Of a stretch of DNA of 64,000 bases, positions 1 through 12,764 are shown piece by piece. The DNA is taken from positions 13,274,192-13,338,191 of the forward strand of contig NC_037603.1 of assembly GCF_003073045.1 (NCBI RefSeq), in the 5' to 3' direction. How positions within the stretch are numbered: the stretch's first letter is position 1; each line of letters starts with the position of its first letter. The stretch is from Pomacea canaliculata (lineage: Eukaryota; Mollusca; Gastropoda; Architaenioglossa; Ampullariidae). The translations under genes were made by a program, and so were the position numbers. The notes beneath the pieces are model-generated. The model did no database searches. It saw only the letters and a list, made by a program, of their open reading frames with translations, and had not been told where the DNA came from.

Positions 1-2840
1 TTAGCATAGTTCTGCCTTGCCTCAAAATGCTCACAAATTAAAGTGGACGTAAACCATTATGAATCTTGCTTTATTTTTCATGCACAGTTCTGCCTCATTT
101 CTTTTCAAATGCATTTAAAACCAATTTCCTTGCCTAAGCAATGAGGAATCTGGTAAAACTACCAAGTATAATTGTGCTATGTACTGTATGCTTTGTGTGG
201 TTTGATGTCTTCTAGGTCTCTGCTGATGCTAAATCGTGCAAATTTATAACCTGATTAATTAGTATGTGTGAATATCATCTCCATGAAAGTAACATCAGCA
301 CTGTTATTGGTAACACTAAAAGAAAAAAAAAAAATTCCAACAGTACATGATAGAAAAGAAAAATGTGTGTTGAAAATAATATTTAGTATTTACTGATAAA
401 ATTTAAAGAAATAATACAGCACTCAAAAATATCTATCTTCACAAATTTGAGTTTCTGTCTTATCTTTAATTAGTACATCTAGTGAGAAATTGTTAATTAT
501 TACACATCTACAGGTTCACTATCATTTTGAATGATTACATAATAATTGCACAAAAAACGGTTCATTTAAGTTGTATCCAAACCTGCGAGACCGGTCGTGG
601 CCGTGGGATGATGTCACAAGAAGTCATGATGAATTACGTTGAATAATGGAACAAACTGTTAGGCTTCTAGCACAAAGATTTCTGTCTGAATGCGATGGCT
701 GAAGTAATATTTGGAGATCAAAAGTTTTTTTTAAAAAACCTGTTCCTATGTAGACCTACTGAAAATCTGTTCACACAAAAAAGCAGATCCTGAAAATAAA
801 ACACCATGTGGAGATCATTCAAAAGACAGAAACTGTGTTTTCAAAGGGGCAAGTCTGACAAACCTTGGATGCCGTGCACTATATATCGTGGCTGCAGTAT
901 GTCCCCCTCCCCCGATTCTCCTCCTCTGGTGACAAGCGGTGCCACTGCGGTCTCTAGGAGAGCAGAGAGGGTGTCCTCTGAGCTGTGAAACTCGAACTGC
1001 TTAATGAGCGCTAAGTCCTAGTATGCTGGCCCTACCCACCCGTCCACTCTTCCACCCTCCCAACACCTTTTAGTTTCGGGTGGCTGATAAGCCGAGAATT
1101 TATGTACGTCACGCTGCAGTTGGGCGAAAGAAAACAATAACAAGACAATGACGACAGTGATCAAGGTGGGGGGTGCGGGTGATATTTGTGGGATGGATGG
1201 GAGAGAAACAATGAAAGGCAGAGAAGTCAGTGCTTGACACTCCGGTTATCGTCCGAGACTGATATCTCCGGTACCAATTCGTTGAGTTTCGCCCTCATGA
1301 CCTTTTGCCCGCGTCGGCGATGCGGGGCGGTGAAGGATGGGGCGGTGTAGGATAGGGCGGGTGTTGTTATCGTTGTGTAACTGGGGCACAAAGTGTGATA
1401 TACGGCGCTGGACGGTGACCCTCATGACCCCAGATGTGAGCGATGGACTATAGGATACAGACCGTCTCTCCCGTCGCTGGACCACAGTGACTGACCATTG
1501 TCCTCAGCTTCCAACACACTTTTCGTTACAAGACAACCATGAACCCATGAACCATCACCGTTGGAAGTCTTTGAACAAAGGACTGGTGAAAGGATCCAAC
1601 TATCATCTGAAAAGTTTTGACACGAATGTGGCTGGGACTTTTATGTAATTCATGTGACAATAGCAAAATTGGGAGAGAAATCAGCCTTTATTTGCCACAA
1701 ACATTGAAAAATAACTGGTACAAAGTAGTCTTGGTCATTTTTACCTCTACAGTTGACCGCGCGAGATTGCAAATGCATGGGATAGTGTAGAAGATGATAT
1801 TCATAACACAAATTTGCCATTATTTATAAGTCATTTCAAATATTAAACAAACTAAACAATAGACTAAAACTTTTATTTCATAACAAAACAAAACAAGAAA
1901 AAAAAAAACAGGCCAGCTATGTATGTATACATGAAATCGATCCAATTAGAGACCGACACACACTTTATCAACCGACTTCCAACTTATCAGCCCTAACTAA
2001 TCGGCCGATACCACGCCGTCGACATGAGGGTACTCTGGCCCAAAATCAGGTCTAGACACGCCTGTCATGTAGTACCAGGTCCATCAACAAACAATGGACT
2101 CCGCCTACCATTCACAAAAAAAGAAAGAGATCATTTGCATTTGCGTTGAATTGTTGACAGACTGAAATATTCCTTCTTATCAAGAAGTGAAATGTTTACT
2201 TCTTCTTGTGTGTGAAAGACATTTTTTTTTCAAACTCGTACTTGACTGAACCCGATAGTAGAGCTCTTAACTGAATTTCGAGGTGATAAGAATCAAAGCA
2301 CAAGAAAAACAAAATAACAGTGAAGGTAATCAACATACACACAGGATCACTGTCAACACCTGACGAAATAACAAACTGGGAAACACTAAGCGTTATTCTG
2401 TCACCGTTCCTTTTCGTTATTACCAATGTTAAAATTATCGTTATCGCCGTTTCTTCTTCACAGTTATTATGACCACTCAGGAAATAACGGGGGAGGGGTG
2501 TCATTGTGTAGGTAAAATAAGTGTGTGCATCACTGCTTGGAATCATTTAAATTAATCGTTGGAATTTTAGGTTTTAGTTTAGAGTCAGGATTCGGTTTAG
2601 GGGTATGAGTGTTTCCCGTGCGAAAAACAAGCAATGCGTTCAGAAGTATCGAGGCATGCGCAATGCAGTCCTGTCGCCACGTGCGTGCACTTTTGCGTGA
2701 AGGAAAGCTTGCCCTTGTGTTCCTCCGTACTCCTGATATGTGTGTCTGAAAGTATGTGGAAACGCCCCCATCTCATTCTATTTCTGAAACGTAACCCTCC
2801 CTCAATCCACGTACGCACGCGCTCGCACACACACAAAATA

Positions 2841-2950
2841 CGGTTGTCTCACAAGACACTCGTGATATGCTTTCTCTCTCTCACGCACACACACTTCGGT
2901 TGTCTCACAAGACACTCATGATATGCTTTCTCTCACACACACACACAGCG
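2841..2950. repeat. Two-copy tandem duplication, period about 56 bp
   Basis: A block beginning CGGTTGTCTCACAAGACACT at 2841 is repeated from 2897 with very few differences. Each copy ends in a TC/CA-rich simple tract. It looks like a recent local duplication seeded by the flanking CA microsatellite. Confidence 0.85.
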
Positions 2951-3654
2951 CGCACCGTCCTGTCTCCATCTGTCGCTGTTGGGACGCGCCGTCACGCACT
3001 CTGGGCCTCGACCCCCGAAGCACGATGGCGCCCACAAGCTGAAGTACGTGGTCACCACGCGCACGTCATGTGACACGTCAACACGTGGCGCGTCCCCAGA
3101 TGCCTGCCAGCCAACAACCATCTGTGACCACGCTCCCTTCTTCCCCCCTCCCCAGTCCCTCCTCTCTGTTATCGCAGCCACTGGCTTCCCTGTCAACGCG
3201 CTATCGCCGAGTGACATTCTTCGCACTGTATCAGTCACATGCACTCCAAGACACGTGCACACTTACTTTAACTGCCAGCTCTGCGTGGGAAGGGGGGAGA
3301 GCTTACATGGACATCGATAGTCCTCAATCCACCCACTGTCATCTATGCAAAACTTCGAACTTTCACCGCATTGTTGTGATTGTTTTGCGTGGTAACTACA
3401 AATGTATGATGCAAGATGAGTTGCTGTTCTCACCATCCTGTCTCATTTTCTAGACCAACATCAATTCCACAAAAACAACATCCTCCAAGTATGACGGATA
3501 CAGATTGTCTTAAAAAAAAAAATTAAATGTGCAATATGGCGGGCATTATGTATAGTTACCCAAATGCTCTCATGACCTAACATGTGACATCCTAAATGCA
3601 CAGATGAACCCACTGCACCAGATTAATGGCCCTGACTGCATACCAATAGTATGA

Positions 3655-3760
3655 AATGCCTGGTAGGGTAGTGGTTAAGAAACTAGCTTGTCACCACTGC
3701 ACAGAGAGGCCCTAGGTTCAAATCTTGTCTCAAAACCAGCAGTGGCATTAATGATATAAT
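3655..3760 (+). repeat. tRNA-derived SINE-like repeat
   Basis: An A-box-like motif (GTAGTGGTTAAGA, about 3668-3680) is followed about 45 bp later by a B-box-like motif (GGTTCAAATCT, about 3714-3724). This is the spacing of an internal RNA polymerase III promoter. No acceptor stem pairs around them, so it is a SINE head rather than a tRNA gene. Similar A/B-box units occur elsewhere in the window near 12.2, 16.8, 26.1 and 53.4 kb. Confidence 0.6.
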
Positions 3761-5810
3761 TCAGAAATCACAAAATCAAACAATTCTACCACAAACTCCT
3801 GTCTCTCTCTCTCTCAACACGACAACACACACACAATTTTATACTTTGAAAACAATACACAACACAAAAGTAATTATGAGAAAATGTCTTTTAAGAGCCA
3901 TATAACATTACTAGTCCAGAAAGATGTGAGGAGGCTGGAGATGAAATTTGACATGCCCCACTAAAGACAGCCATCACTCCCTGTCCTCTATCCCTACATT
4001 TTCCAATTTATCAGCCACTGTTATGAAACTGACAGAAATCAACAAGCTACTTTTTCCATGGTGGTTATGGAACTGAATATTCATAACCAGAACTTGAATC
4101 CTCATGAAAGAGAATCGCAACATTAAAGACAACTCCCAGTTCTAATTCAGGTACTATGTTTTCTAGGACCATGTTTTCAAAACCAGTTCTTTTTTGATAA
4201 GTTTAGAACTTTTCACTCATTAATGTAGCCACTTAAGAAAGACTTAAAGAAATCATCTTGTTTCCTAAACAGGTGCCGATGCCTAATGACTACAAGTCTG
4301 CTTCATGCATTCACACACACACATCTACTAATGCCACAGTCTCCTCCTTCTAGTTCATCTGATATATGTATGCCTAAATATTTGTGTGCACACATTTTGT
4401 TAATATTTATCTCTCTCATATCTCAAAAAAATGATGGTAAAATCAGCAACATAATTTTGTTTTTGTTTTTTTTTAAGGCAAAAGTGAAACATTAAAAATG
4501 TGGTGCTTGAGTCTATTCATACTCAAGGACCACTCCCACCTCCAAAATACTTAAAACAGACAAGAGCATAAATGCAGCTTATCAATGAACACATGCCACG
4601 TAATGTAAAAGCATCAACAGAAAACCAATGATACAACAATCTCTTATTTTTGCTTGACTATGGTCCAGAACGTTAAATGTGGCTATGTCAGTAAGCTGCA
4701 ATGTGGTGGGTATGTGTATCAAAGGTATGTGTCCTCTAGATGAACATGCATAATTGTGAAGGATGATAGCAAAAAATTTGGTTTCACACTTGACTCTCAC
4801 TTGTTTTTTTTCCATGCCAAAAAATCAACTTCTACAATTTACAGACCACTGTTTTGTGGTTCCTCAAGTTTTTCTCATTCAATCCTACATTTTGAGTTCT
4901 TTGTGTAGGGTGGTGGGTGCTCTAAGTACCCTTGTTCATTTGTCGGCAACTTTTTCATCAACTTTCTTACTCACAAAAGCATGAGATGAATCCACATAGC
5001 ACAGTGCTTATACAACATTTAAACAAAAAATATACATGCTCTCTCATCTATGGTTTGTTCTATTCCTAGTGAGATACCAAGCATGTTCATGTGTCTAGAT
5101 GTACACATGGTCATGTGTCTATATATTTACTAACAGAGAAATTATCTCCAATGTGTCTGCTAGACCATAAAGCACACTCTTAAACGTGCATTAGTGCATG
5201 ATAATGATAATGTTTATGATAGCAAAACTAACATCAGTCAGTGACATCTACTTGTTAACCTCACACTGTCACATGCTGACATCATGATTAAGACAAGCCA
5301 AGTAGGCCAGATCTCCACAAATGGCAAAAAATAGGTGCAAAATACAACTTGCACTTACTCACATATGAGCTACATGAGGACAGAAAAGACAACTATAATT
5401 TAAGATTTGAAGAGACTTGTGAGTAGAACAAAATGTCAAATGACTTTTTTTAATGTGATATGTCAATAAGGTAATAATATACAGACTGCTGAAAGCAAGT
5501 TCTTTAAGACAGAATGTTAAGGGAGGGAAGAAATAAACAAGAAAAAGATAGTAATAAGAATAACTTCTGGCAACATGTGTTCAAATACGAGTACACCTAA
5601 AATGCACTAAGGTCACACCATCATTTTAAAAGATTTATGTCCTCCTCTTCACATCCATTGCTTACACTATTTTCTCAGTGATCAAGCTCATCTATAGTCA
5701 TATGCTGACGTGTATACTTTAGCAGAAATCAGTGCCAAAGATTTTGAGCATAGCTCTAAAAAAAAGAAAAATGGAACAAAGAAAAGAAACCTAATTAAAA
5801 TTCACATTAC

Positions 5811-6938
5811 CTCATTCCCATGTGATTTGAGAAAATCCATTTCTTCTGGTGTAAAACTAGCCATGGATATAGATTTCACTCTGTGGGGTGGATTTAATCC
5901 TCGTCTGAAGCAAACAAAAAAAGGTGAAAATAAAATATTGTAATCTAGTCTTAGATATTGTTACAGCATTTAACTGTCTAAATATCTACCTTTAGTACAA
6001 AAGTGGACAGATTCAATGGAGGCAAACAATTTTCAATCTGTGTTAATACGTCCTTTGTACCTTTGTGCATCTTCTCTCCCTCTCACCTGGCTCATTTTTG
6101 TCACACACACACACTGAGCGAGAGAGAATGATGCACCAAGTGAGGAAGGAAGGAGATAGATATTAAAAGAAGATAAGAAAATTATCTTCAAAATTCATTA
6201 AATGTAATTATGATTGCTGGGTTTCATAAAGTAACTTTCTCCTAGTAGTACATTTTAATTAGTCCCCTGCTTAGAACTGCAACTGTTTATGTCATACCTT
6301 GACAACAGATTCAAGGGATAAGCAATTTTTTCATGCTATTGTCAGTCTACTGTTTTATGAACACGTTGGTGTCTGCGCCTCGAATTATGTTTGTGTTATC
6401 GTAAATAATAGGACTATGTACCATATATTTTTGCTCAGTGGGTTAATTCCTAAATGGCGTTTATAATATTGATAAAAAAGCTCGCTGAAATCATGGGTTA
6501 CTCCAACTTTGAAGTTAATGGGCGTGTATTTGGGATAGAGCACCTCGGCTCTAGTGTCAACGGCAAAACTATTGACAGAAAATCTGAGAATTAGAATTTT
6601 AAAAGTTTCAGCATAAATGTTACACTTTATGTAACTATTCAAATACTATTTAGTTCCAAATAAAAATGCAAACTAAACATTTTCGGTCTAATTCGTTGTT
6701 TCACTTGACGTAAATGGTGCAGAATGTCACGGCGATAGATATAATACTGTGATTGACCACAACATATCACTCACAGAATGCCACTGCATGATGTGCAGAC
6801 GAAGGAACCAATAGTCATATTGACATATGTAGGTCCCCTCTGATGACAGTCAAAGCATGTTTTGTTACTTGGAAGTGCCACCATTTCTCGCAGCATTTTG
6901 AGATGTTTCTCGTCCTGCTTTCTCTTGTTTGACGCCAT
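5811..6938 (-). CDS. AGFG1: AGFG-type ArfGAP (ArfGAP with FG repeats), first two coding exons, 3' part outside window
   Basis: Two exons on the minus strand match the N-terminal ArfGAP domain of AGFG1/AGFG2 (HRB/RAB), an adaptor linking Arf GTPase regulation, clathrin/AP-2 endocytosis and SNARE sorting. Exon 1 (6938-6775) starts MASNKRKQDEKHLKMLREM, close to the vertebrate start, and carries the zinc-finger cysteines CFDC and CTSC. Exon 2 (5904-5811) reads RGLNPPHRVKSISM and ends at HGNE. The donor CT|GTGAGT, the acceptor TTCAG|A and the phase (2+1, restoring Leu) agree. A non-ATG extension upstream was rejected because ATG at 6938 matches the family start. The remaining ArfGAP residues and the Phe-Gly repeats are missing, so the gene continues past the left edge. 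KLHDC10 lies head-to-head 338 bp away. Which of the two AGFG paralogues it corresponds to is uncertain, since one invertebrate gene usually stands for both. Confidence 0.93.
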
Positions 6939-7276
6939 CTTTACAGGTAGGAAGTCGCAGAAAATGAGCCGCACAAGGGAGGTAATCTTGTCTCATCGAA
7001 AAACATTTATCTCCCATTCAGTGTCAAAGACAAAATCTGGACCACGTTCAACACATTTTTTAATCTCACTCAAAATTGAATGATTAATTACATGGTGGAA
7101 CGCACTTCAATAAGAAATTAATAAAATGGATGACAGAGAAATTGTTATGTTTAGAATATGTTTATTGCGCAGCTGAGGCAAATTCAGACAAGAAAAGTAA
7201 CAGCTGTTCAGGAGATGCGGTTTAAAGATTCTAAGGGAAGCTACTCTAACTCGATGGAATCAGCTGGCTTTTGACA
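6939..7276. promoter_or_regulatory. Shared (bidirectional) promoter interval between AGFG and KLHDC10
   Basis: The start codons of the two divergent genes are 338 bp apart, so both 5' UTRs and core promoters must fit here unless there are undetected upstream noncoding exons. I see no clear TATA box or CpG-dense core. The call rests on gene geometry only. Confidence 0.5.
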
Positions 7277-10200
7277 ATGTCCGAAACATCTCTGCCAAGA
7301 TCGCAATTTGAACTGATCTACCCAACGGCAGGGGCTAAGGTCTTGTCAGAAAAGGAACCGACCGGCAGAAGTGGGCATTCGATGGTTGCAAATGATGGCA
7401 ACTTATTTGTGTTAGGTGGATACAATCCATTGGGACGAACACTAAGTAATGGCCGACCAACTGTTTTGGAGGAGTTATGGAAATTCAATTTTGCTTCTCG
7501 CAAATGGACTAAAATTGAAGCAGATGGCTGCCCCAATACATGTGCATCGTCGTGCATGTTTTTGCGCGGTAACAGTTTGTATGTCTTCGGCGGGACGTCT
7601 TATCCGTTTGGTCAGGTCATCAGTAACACCTTTAAAGTTTGTGACATCGGAAATTTAGATTTTGACGGACAGGGTGCCTTTTGGTATGTGATGGAAACTA
7701 ACCCGAACGTTTTCAACAATCAAGACACAGGAGATAATCTTCCACCACGAGCATACGGACAAAGTGTTATATTCCATGAGGACTGCGTCTACACATTCGG
7801 TGGTGCCGTTGGTTTCTACAGTGAAGCAGTAGCTGATATGCATCGTCTAAATCTCAGAACATTAATTTGGGAGCAGCTAAGTCCTGCAGGCGAGGTACCC
7901 GAAGGTCGATACAAACAGGAGATCGTGACGGACAGAGAGTGGTAGATAAAATTTTACCCTGCTTGGCAACAACAATGTTGCATTTATACAAAATAGCGAA
8001 AATAAAACAAGTGATTAGGTTAGAAGCAACCGTAATAATAAAGACATCATTTTAGAGTCCTTATAGTTATAAGGAGTCAAACTCAGTACCTTCTGCTATA
8101 AGTCAAGTTCTAAGACACATTTGATACTCTAAATAGCTGTTTTTGGAAATATATGTAAAATTCAACACAATTTAAAACCATTGTTGTCCGCACAGTATCA
8201 CTACTACCCCCTTGATTTACATTCAAACAGCTTATAATTCAGCTGATTGAAATTCCTGGTCCAGGTTCACAAAAACACCACATTTTCATCTTGGCTAGCT
8301 ACTTAAGAGTTACCCATCATGTTAGTGCCTAGAAACATGCAGGTGATATGTGCAGTCACGTTTACTATTACAAAGTATCAAGTTATCAAGAACTACAGTT
8401 GATTTCAGTCACATGTCCCAAAAATGTGTTAATGAACAAAGTTGATTTGCAAAATGCCAACATACCTAGCTACTACTGCTCACTTACACGTAGCAAAAAT
8501 TCATCAAAAAAGGAGGACACATTGCTGAATGTGCTGGCAAGTTTGTTTAGAAGAGAATACTCTTGGTGTCAGAGAGAACACAGAATTAACAAAGCATGCA
8601 TCAAGTATCTACTCATTTAATGATTTTTCTACTCTTCATCGCTAACCTTGTTCTAGAGAAATATATGTATGCATGAGTGAGAGAGAGAGAGGTTAAGAAA
8701 GATGGTTTTGTGTGTCTTTGTGTGTTTGCATGCACATGAAAGAAAGACTAAAAGAGATGGTTATGCGTGTGTTACTGTGATATTTTTGAAGCCCCAAGAA
8801 TGAAAAAAAATCATGAAGTAAACATACATCCACTTTTTCTGCTCACCACATGTGCGTAATGATTGTTTATACAGCTCCTTACCTCACTGTTAAAGGCAGG
8901 CTTAAGCTATTTTACGTATGTATACATCACCTCCATATGCATACATGAAGGTACATAAACACACACTGTCAGCAGGCACCATTTGGTGATGTATGCCTTA
9001 AAAAAGACAGTTACTATCATTCGAAGATGAGCAGATATACATGCACAGACAGGGTGAAGGAAATCAGAGTATTCAGAGACAAAAACAAATGGTCAACCTG
9101 TGAACAGGTGTCTTCTCCAGAGAAAGAGGTTTGTCAGAGGTGATAATGTCACTATTACAGTGTCAAGCACTGAGGCCACTTTGAACGATTTATCTGTTGG
9201 GTCAATAGCAAGAATTCTTTTATTTTATTTTGTCAATAATGCATCTTTATAAGCAAAAAGAAAAAAGGACCATCATTCACTTTCTTGACAGTGTGCATAC
9301 TATTAGTAATTTATAAAAAAAAAAAAAATAGCTCAATAGCTCTGTAGTGGTTGCTTTCAATATCCAGTCAGTCTCAACACCATTTTCTTTAACCTGTGCC
9401 AGACCCTGCTAAAATTGTTCAGTGGCTGAATAAAAAATAAGGTTGGTTAATTTACAGGCATACCTGATTATTATCTGATCTTTTGGTATCATGTAGAGTA
9501 TCATTTAGAATAATAAACAACTCCTAAGCTGAAAAAAAAATATCAGAGTTATGTCCATTCAAAAGTTTACTTGAGTGTTCTGGCTGTTGCCTTGTGATGC
9601 CTACTTTCCATGAGCCACAGCCTGTCACTGAGTAGGTTGTCTCCCCACAACTACCATCTCCTACCACCAATGAAGTAGTCACTTAGAACCTTGGAATTCC
9701 CTTATGGCATTATAAAAATTACTAACATAGTTTTGGGAGCCTAGTTTTCTTAGTCATATCCAGATTTGGCATTAAAGTGTTTGCAAATATGAATTAAATG
9801 ATTGTTTCTTGCTTTGCAGCTTCTACATTTTTGGTGGTGGTCGACTGCGACAAGCTGAGCCAGTGCATACAGTTTACTCCTATAGCTATGAGGAGAACCT
9901 GTGGAGACGACACACCACCTACCCTGATCCTCAATATGGAGTTCCAGCACCCAGATGTAGCTTTGGGCTTGCTCAGGTTAACCGCGATGTGTACATTTGT
10001 GGTGGACAGCATTATGGCCCAGGTGTCTCAACCACCATCATTCTTGATGATATTTGGCATTTTTCTCTGGACACTTTCAGGTGGCGTAAATTATCCACAT
10101 GCATGCCTGAGCCACTGTATTTCCATAGAGTAGCCATTTCACCCTCACAACACTTGTACCTTTACGGTGGAGTACAGGTTAATGGCAGACGTACAAATCG

Positions 10201-10357
10201 AATCTATCGGTTCCGCCTTCCTTTCTGTATTCCTAGATTAACTGAATTGTGCTGGGATGAGGTGTCTCAGTCATGGCATCAGCTTAGCAATGAGGATCCA
10301 AAGTGTCTGCAACATGTGTATGGGATTCCTCAAGGCTTTTGTGAAAGAGTCAAGTAA
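7277..10357 (+). CDS. KLHDC10: KLHDC10 (kelch domain-containing protein 10)
   Basis: Two coding exons, 7277-7941 and 9820-10357, encode about 400 residues. Exon 1 holds the first kelch blades (GRSGHSMVANDGNLFVLGGY, then SLYVFGGT and VYTFGGAVGF). Exon 2 continues with FYIFGGG, DVYICGGQ, the near-invariant MPEPLYFHRVA and LYLYGGVQ, and ends in a helix (GIPQGFCERVK) matching the vertebrate C-terminus LTQGLIERLK. Joining GAGTG|GTAGAT to TTGCAG|C restores Cys and keeps the frame. The vertebrate protein is about 442 residues; the N-terminus is shorter here. Known family role: substrate receptor of a CUL2-elongin ubiquitin ligase that reads C-terminal degrons, and, as Drosophila Slim, an activator of ASK1 signalling through inhibition of PP5. 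The ATG at 7277 is the first in frame (TTGACAATG). No frame damage is seen. Confidence 0.95.
7942..9819 (+). other. KLHDC10 intron
   Basis: A single 1.88 kb GT-AG intron. It holds AT-rich sequence, short GA, GT and poly-A tracts and nothing coding that I recognise. The open frame at about 8348-8620 has no family resemblance. Confidence 0.85.
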
Positions 10358-11227
10358 AAAGCTCACAGTCTGAAGAATATTTATCTGCATGTTTAGGAAC
10401 ACAGAAGAATTTTTTTGCAGTTGTGTGTGTATGTGTGTGCATGGGTGTATGTGTGCATGCAGATGTATGGAGGCCGAAATATATATGCTTATATTCACGG
10501 ATTTGTCTGTGAGCTTGTGATTTCCTGACAAAGTCTGTTTATTGGTAACATATTATAAATTCATAAAAGTGCCTGTTGTTTGGTGATATTACACGCACTT
10601 CTGAAAGATGAATATAATTTATTTATTTTGGAAAAGCATTCATTTTTGAAAGCCTCATAATAAAAGTACTTATCAGATCTCTAGTAAAAAAAAAAAAGGT
10701 TTGTGTATCTGTACAAGAAATGAACTAAAAATGATGCACATTACAAGAATTGTCTCCCCTAGCCCTTTATTTTTATGTGCAGAGCCTTTTAATCTTTAGG
10801 GAAAAAAGTAAACTTTATATTATTTTAAATATAAATTATTTGTAAAATGAAAAATGTTCGATAGTGTTTTTTCAAACACTTTTAAGTATTTTCATAGAAA
10901 ACACAATTTCTCCCTTTATTCTTGTTTGCATTTTGGGGCAAATGACAAATGGTCTTCATTTAAGGGTGGATTTGTTAAATACTGAGTTTTAAGCTAGTAA
11001 ATTCTAAATAGTTACAAGCTTTCTTAATAATTATTATGCTATTTATATCGCATCTTCTCCACCAACAAAGGCTTTACAACCATGAAGTCACACAAAACGA
11101 AGCATCAGTAGCATCTTATGCAAATGCATCTTACAGATTCATTCACCATCATTTAAATCCTAACTCCTGCACAAAGACACATGTATATCTATGCACATAC
11201 ACTTTGATAGGTGGAAGAAACAAAGTA
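10358..11227 (+). other. KLHDC10 3' UTR and downstream flank
   Basis: This holds a GT-rich tract (about 10422-10470) and an AATAAA hexamer at 10659-10664, followed about 20 bp later by an A-run. The likely end of the KLHDC10 mRNA is near 10685. Beyond that the sequence is AT-rich with no gene seen up to the Tigger element. Confidence 0.6.
10659..10664 (+). terminator. Candidate polyadenylation signal of KLHDC10
   Basis: AATAAA lies about 300 bp after the stop codon and is the best placed canonical hexamer downstream of the gene. Confidence 0.5.
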
Positions 11228-12100
11228 CAGTGGTACCTCGACATACGAGTGCCCTGACATACGAGTGTTTTGAGATACGAGCCGCCGAGCGAGCGACATT
11301 TTGCCTCGAGATGAGAGCAAGATTTGAGATACGAGGAATCGCACACTACACCGCTGCACACGACCCCAACAGTTTCTCCCACCTCAGACTAGACCTCAGT
11401 CTGTGTGCTTGTTTCCCTCGTTTTCGAAGCATTTTTGATAAGTTGGGTTTGCGTTTTTTTGCTTTTTGTACATTTACAAAACATTATCCCATTTATTTTT
11501 GTAACCATGGGTCCGAAGAAGAAGATGATGTCTATTGAATTAAAGTGTGAAATCATAGAAAAACGTGAGTAAGGTGTGCGAGTAACTGACTTGACGAGGA
11601 TGTACGGGTGTAGCACATCAATGATATGTTCTGAGCTTAAACAGGAGTTGATAAAGGGTACAACGCCAGCTAGGGGCGTTACAATAATTTCTAAGCTCCG
11701 GACCTCTCTCCATGAAAAGATGGAGAAACTATTGACTGTGTGGGTGACAGAGAAGCAGCTTCAAGGAGGAACCTTAACACAAAGCATCATGTGTGAGAAG
11801 GCACGAGCGATTTACGGTGATTTGCTGAAGCAGATCCCACACACTTCCACAAACGAAGAATTTAATATGTTTTTATAGAATATGTATTTGTTATTCATAA
11901 ATAAATGTTTCTTCTTGTAAATACACTTTTTCCTATTCAAAAACACTTAACAAAAACAACTGAGGTGGTGTTTTGGGGGCTGGAACGAATTAATGGCATT
12001 TCAATGAATTTCAATGGGGAAAATTGCTTTGAGATACGAGCAATTTGACATACGAGCAAGGTTACGGAACGAATTAAACTCGTATGTCGAGGTACCACTG
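11228..12100 (+). mobile_element. Tigger/pogo-type DNA transposon, internally deleted (non-autonomous)
   Basis: Perfect-looking terminal inverted repeats begin CAGTGGTACCTCGACATACG at 11228 and end with the reverse complement at 12100. TA dinucleotides flank both ends (11226-11227 and 12101-12102), the target duplication of the Tc1/mariner-pogo superfamily. Subterminal repeats of GAGATACGAG/CATACGAG type occur inside both ends. At 873 bp it is far shorter than an autonomous Tigger (over 2 kb). It keeps only the N-terminal DNA-binding segment of the transposase and has lost the DDE catalytic core. The ends are so well preserved that it is probably fairly young or recently mobilised in trans. 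Confidence 0.92.
11507..11878 (+). pseudogene. Truncated Tigger transposase (CENP-B-like N-terminal helix-turn-helix)
   Basis: From ATG at 11507 the frame reads MGPKKKMMSIELKCEIIEKRE, then meets an in-frame TAA at 11570 where the family has a Gln codon (CAA to TAA), then continues GVRVTDLTRMYGCSTSMICS. This is the CENP-B N-terminal/psq-type DNA-binding domain of Tigger transposases. A second segment (LTVWVTEKQLQGGTLTQSIM) matches the start of the CENP-B/HTH_Tnp DNA-binding domain. The frame ends at 11876-11878 before any DDE residues. It cannot encode an active transposase. Confidence 0.88.
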
Positions 12101-12121
12101 TACTAAGAGAACATCACCAAC

Positions 12122-12240
12122 AGTGCTGTAAATGGGTGTTAATCCAGAGAGGTGTGTTGGAGCCAAAATATGAACCTGCAACACCCAATCTCATGATTAT
12201 GATGATAGGCTCTTTTGCTATTGCACCACCAACCACCCAA
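12122..12240 (-). repeat. tRNA-derived SINE-like repeat
   Basis: On the minus strand an A-box-like motif (about 12236-12224, TGGTTGGTGGTGC) precedes a B-box-like motif (GCAGGTTCATA, about 12180-12170). The unit sits directly beside the Tigger element. The match is looser than for the 3.7 and 16.8 kb copies. Confidence 0.45.
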
Positions 12241-12764
12241 CAGAAAATTGTAAGCTTGATTGATTGGGGCACTCAAGATACATTAGTACTTTTATAAGTA
12301 TTGTTTTTCACAAAAAATCTTTTCCTCCATTGCTCTCTGTTTTCCCGTTCATTTAAACAGTGGGATCCATGGCCACTTCCCACCACTTCATGTGGTCTAG
12401 GAGTTTTTGTGTAAGTAAATGCAAGCAGCATGCAGATAGTTAACAACGGATACATGGCACAGAAGAAAAGCGAAATAACTTTGAACATGGCTCCAAGTAA
12501 GTTAAAGCATAAGTTTTGGGACTATAGCAGAGAAAATAGCTGTAAGAGTTTGCCATAAAGAAGTTAGTACGATCAGAGAGTTAAGAAGAAAACGTGGAAT
12601 AAATCTGAGTTGCAATGGTCCAGAAGATAAATGTGCAATTGGTATGATATAACACTATATAAAATCTGCTTTTTTGTAGATAAAATGTAATGTTTTAGTG
12701 TGAACAAAGCTTATAGTTAATCCATACTATACCCATTCTGAGGTTAAAAGCTCATTTATTCATT

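Larger units (their letters stand above)
1..5810. other. Presumed AGFG intron; no coding exon recognised
   Basis: This stretch lies downstream, on the minus strand, of the second exon of the AGFG-type gene. I looked for the next expected exon, which encodes the end of the ArfGAP domain (family pattern around CKQIW and the following DDRS), and for Phe-Gly-rich exons, and found neither. The sequence is AT-rich with scattered CA and TC microsatellites, a short tandem duplication and one SINE-like repeat. About 560-1640 and 2600-3450 are somewhat richer in G+C. Open frames there overlap on both strands and resemble no family I know. The simplest reading is one long intron, with the later AGFG exons beyond the left edge. 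Confidence 0.5.

Noticed and set aside
2634-3453. Overlapping open frames on both strands in a G+C-richer region
   Set aside because: They cover CA and TC microsatellites, overlap one another in several frames and show no recognisable domain or splice logic.
9794-10133. Minus-strand and alternate-frame open frames over KLHDC10 exon 2
   Set aside because: They are shadows of the kelch exon, whose own frame matches KLHDC10 throughout.
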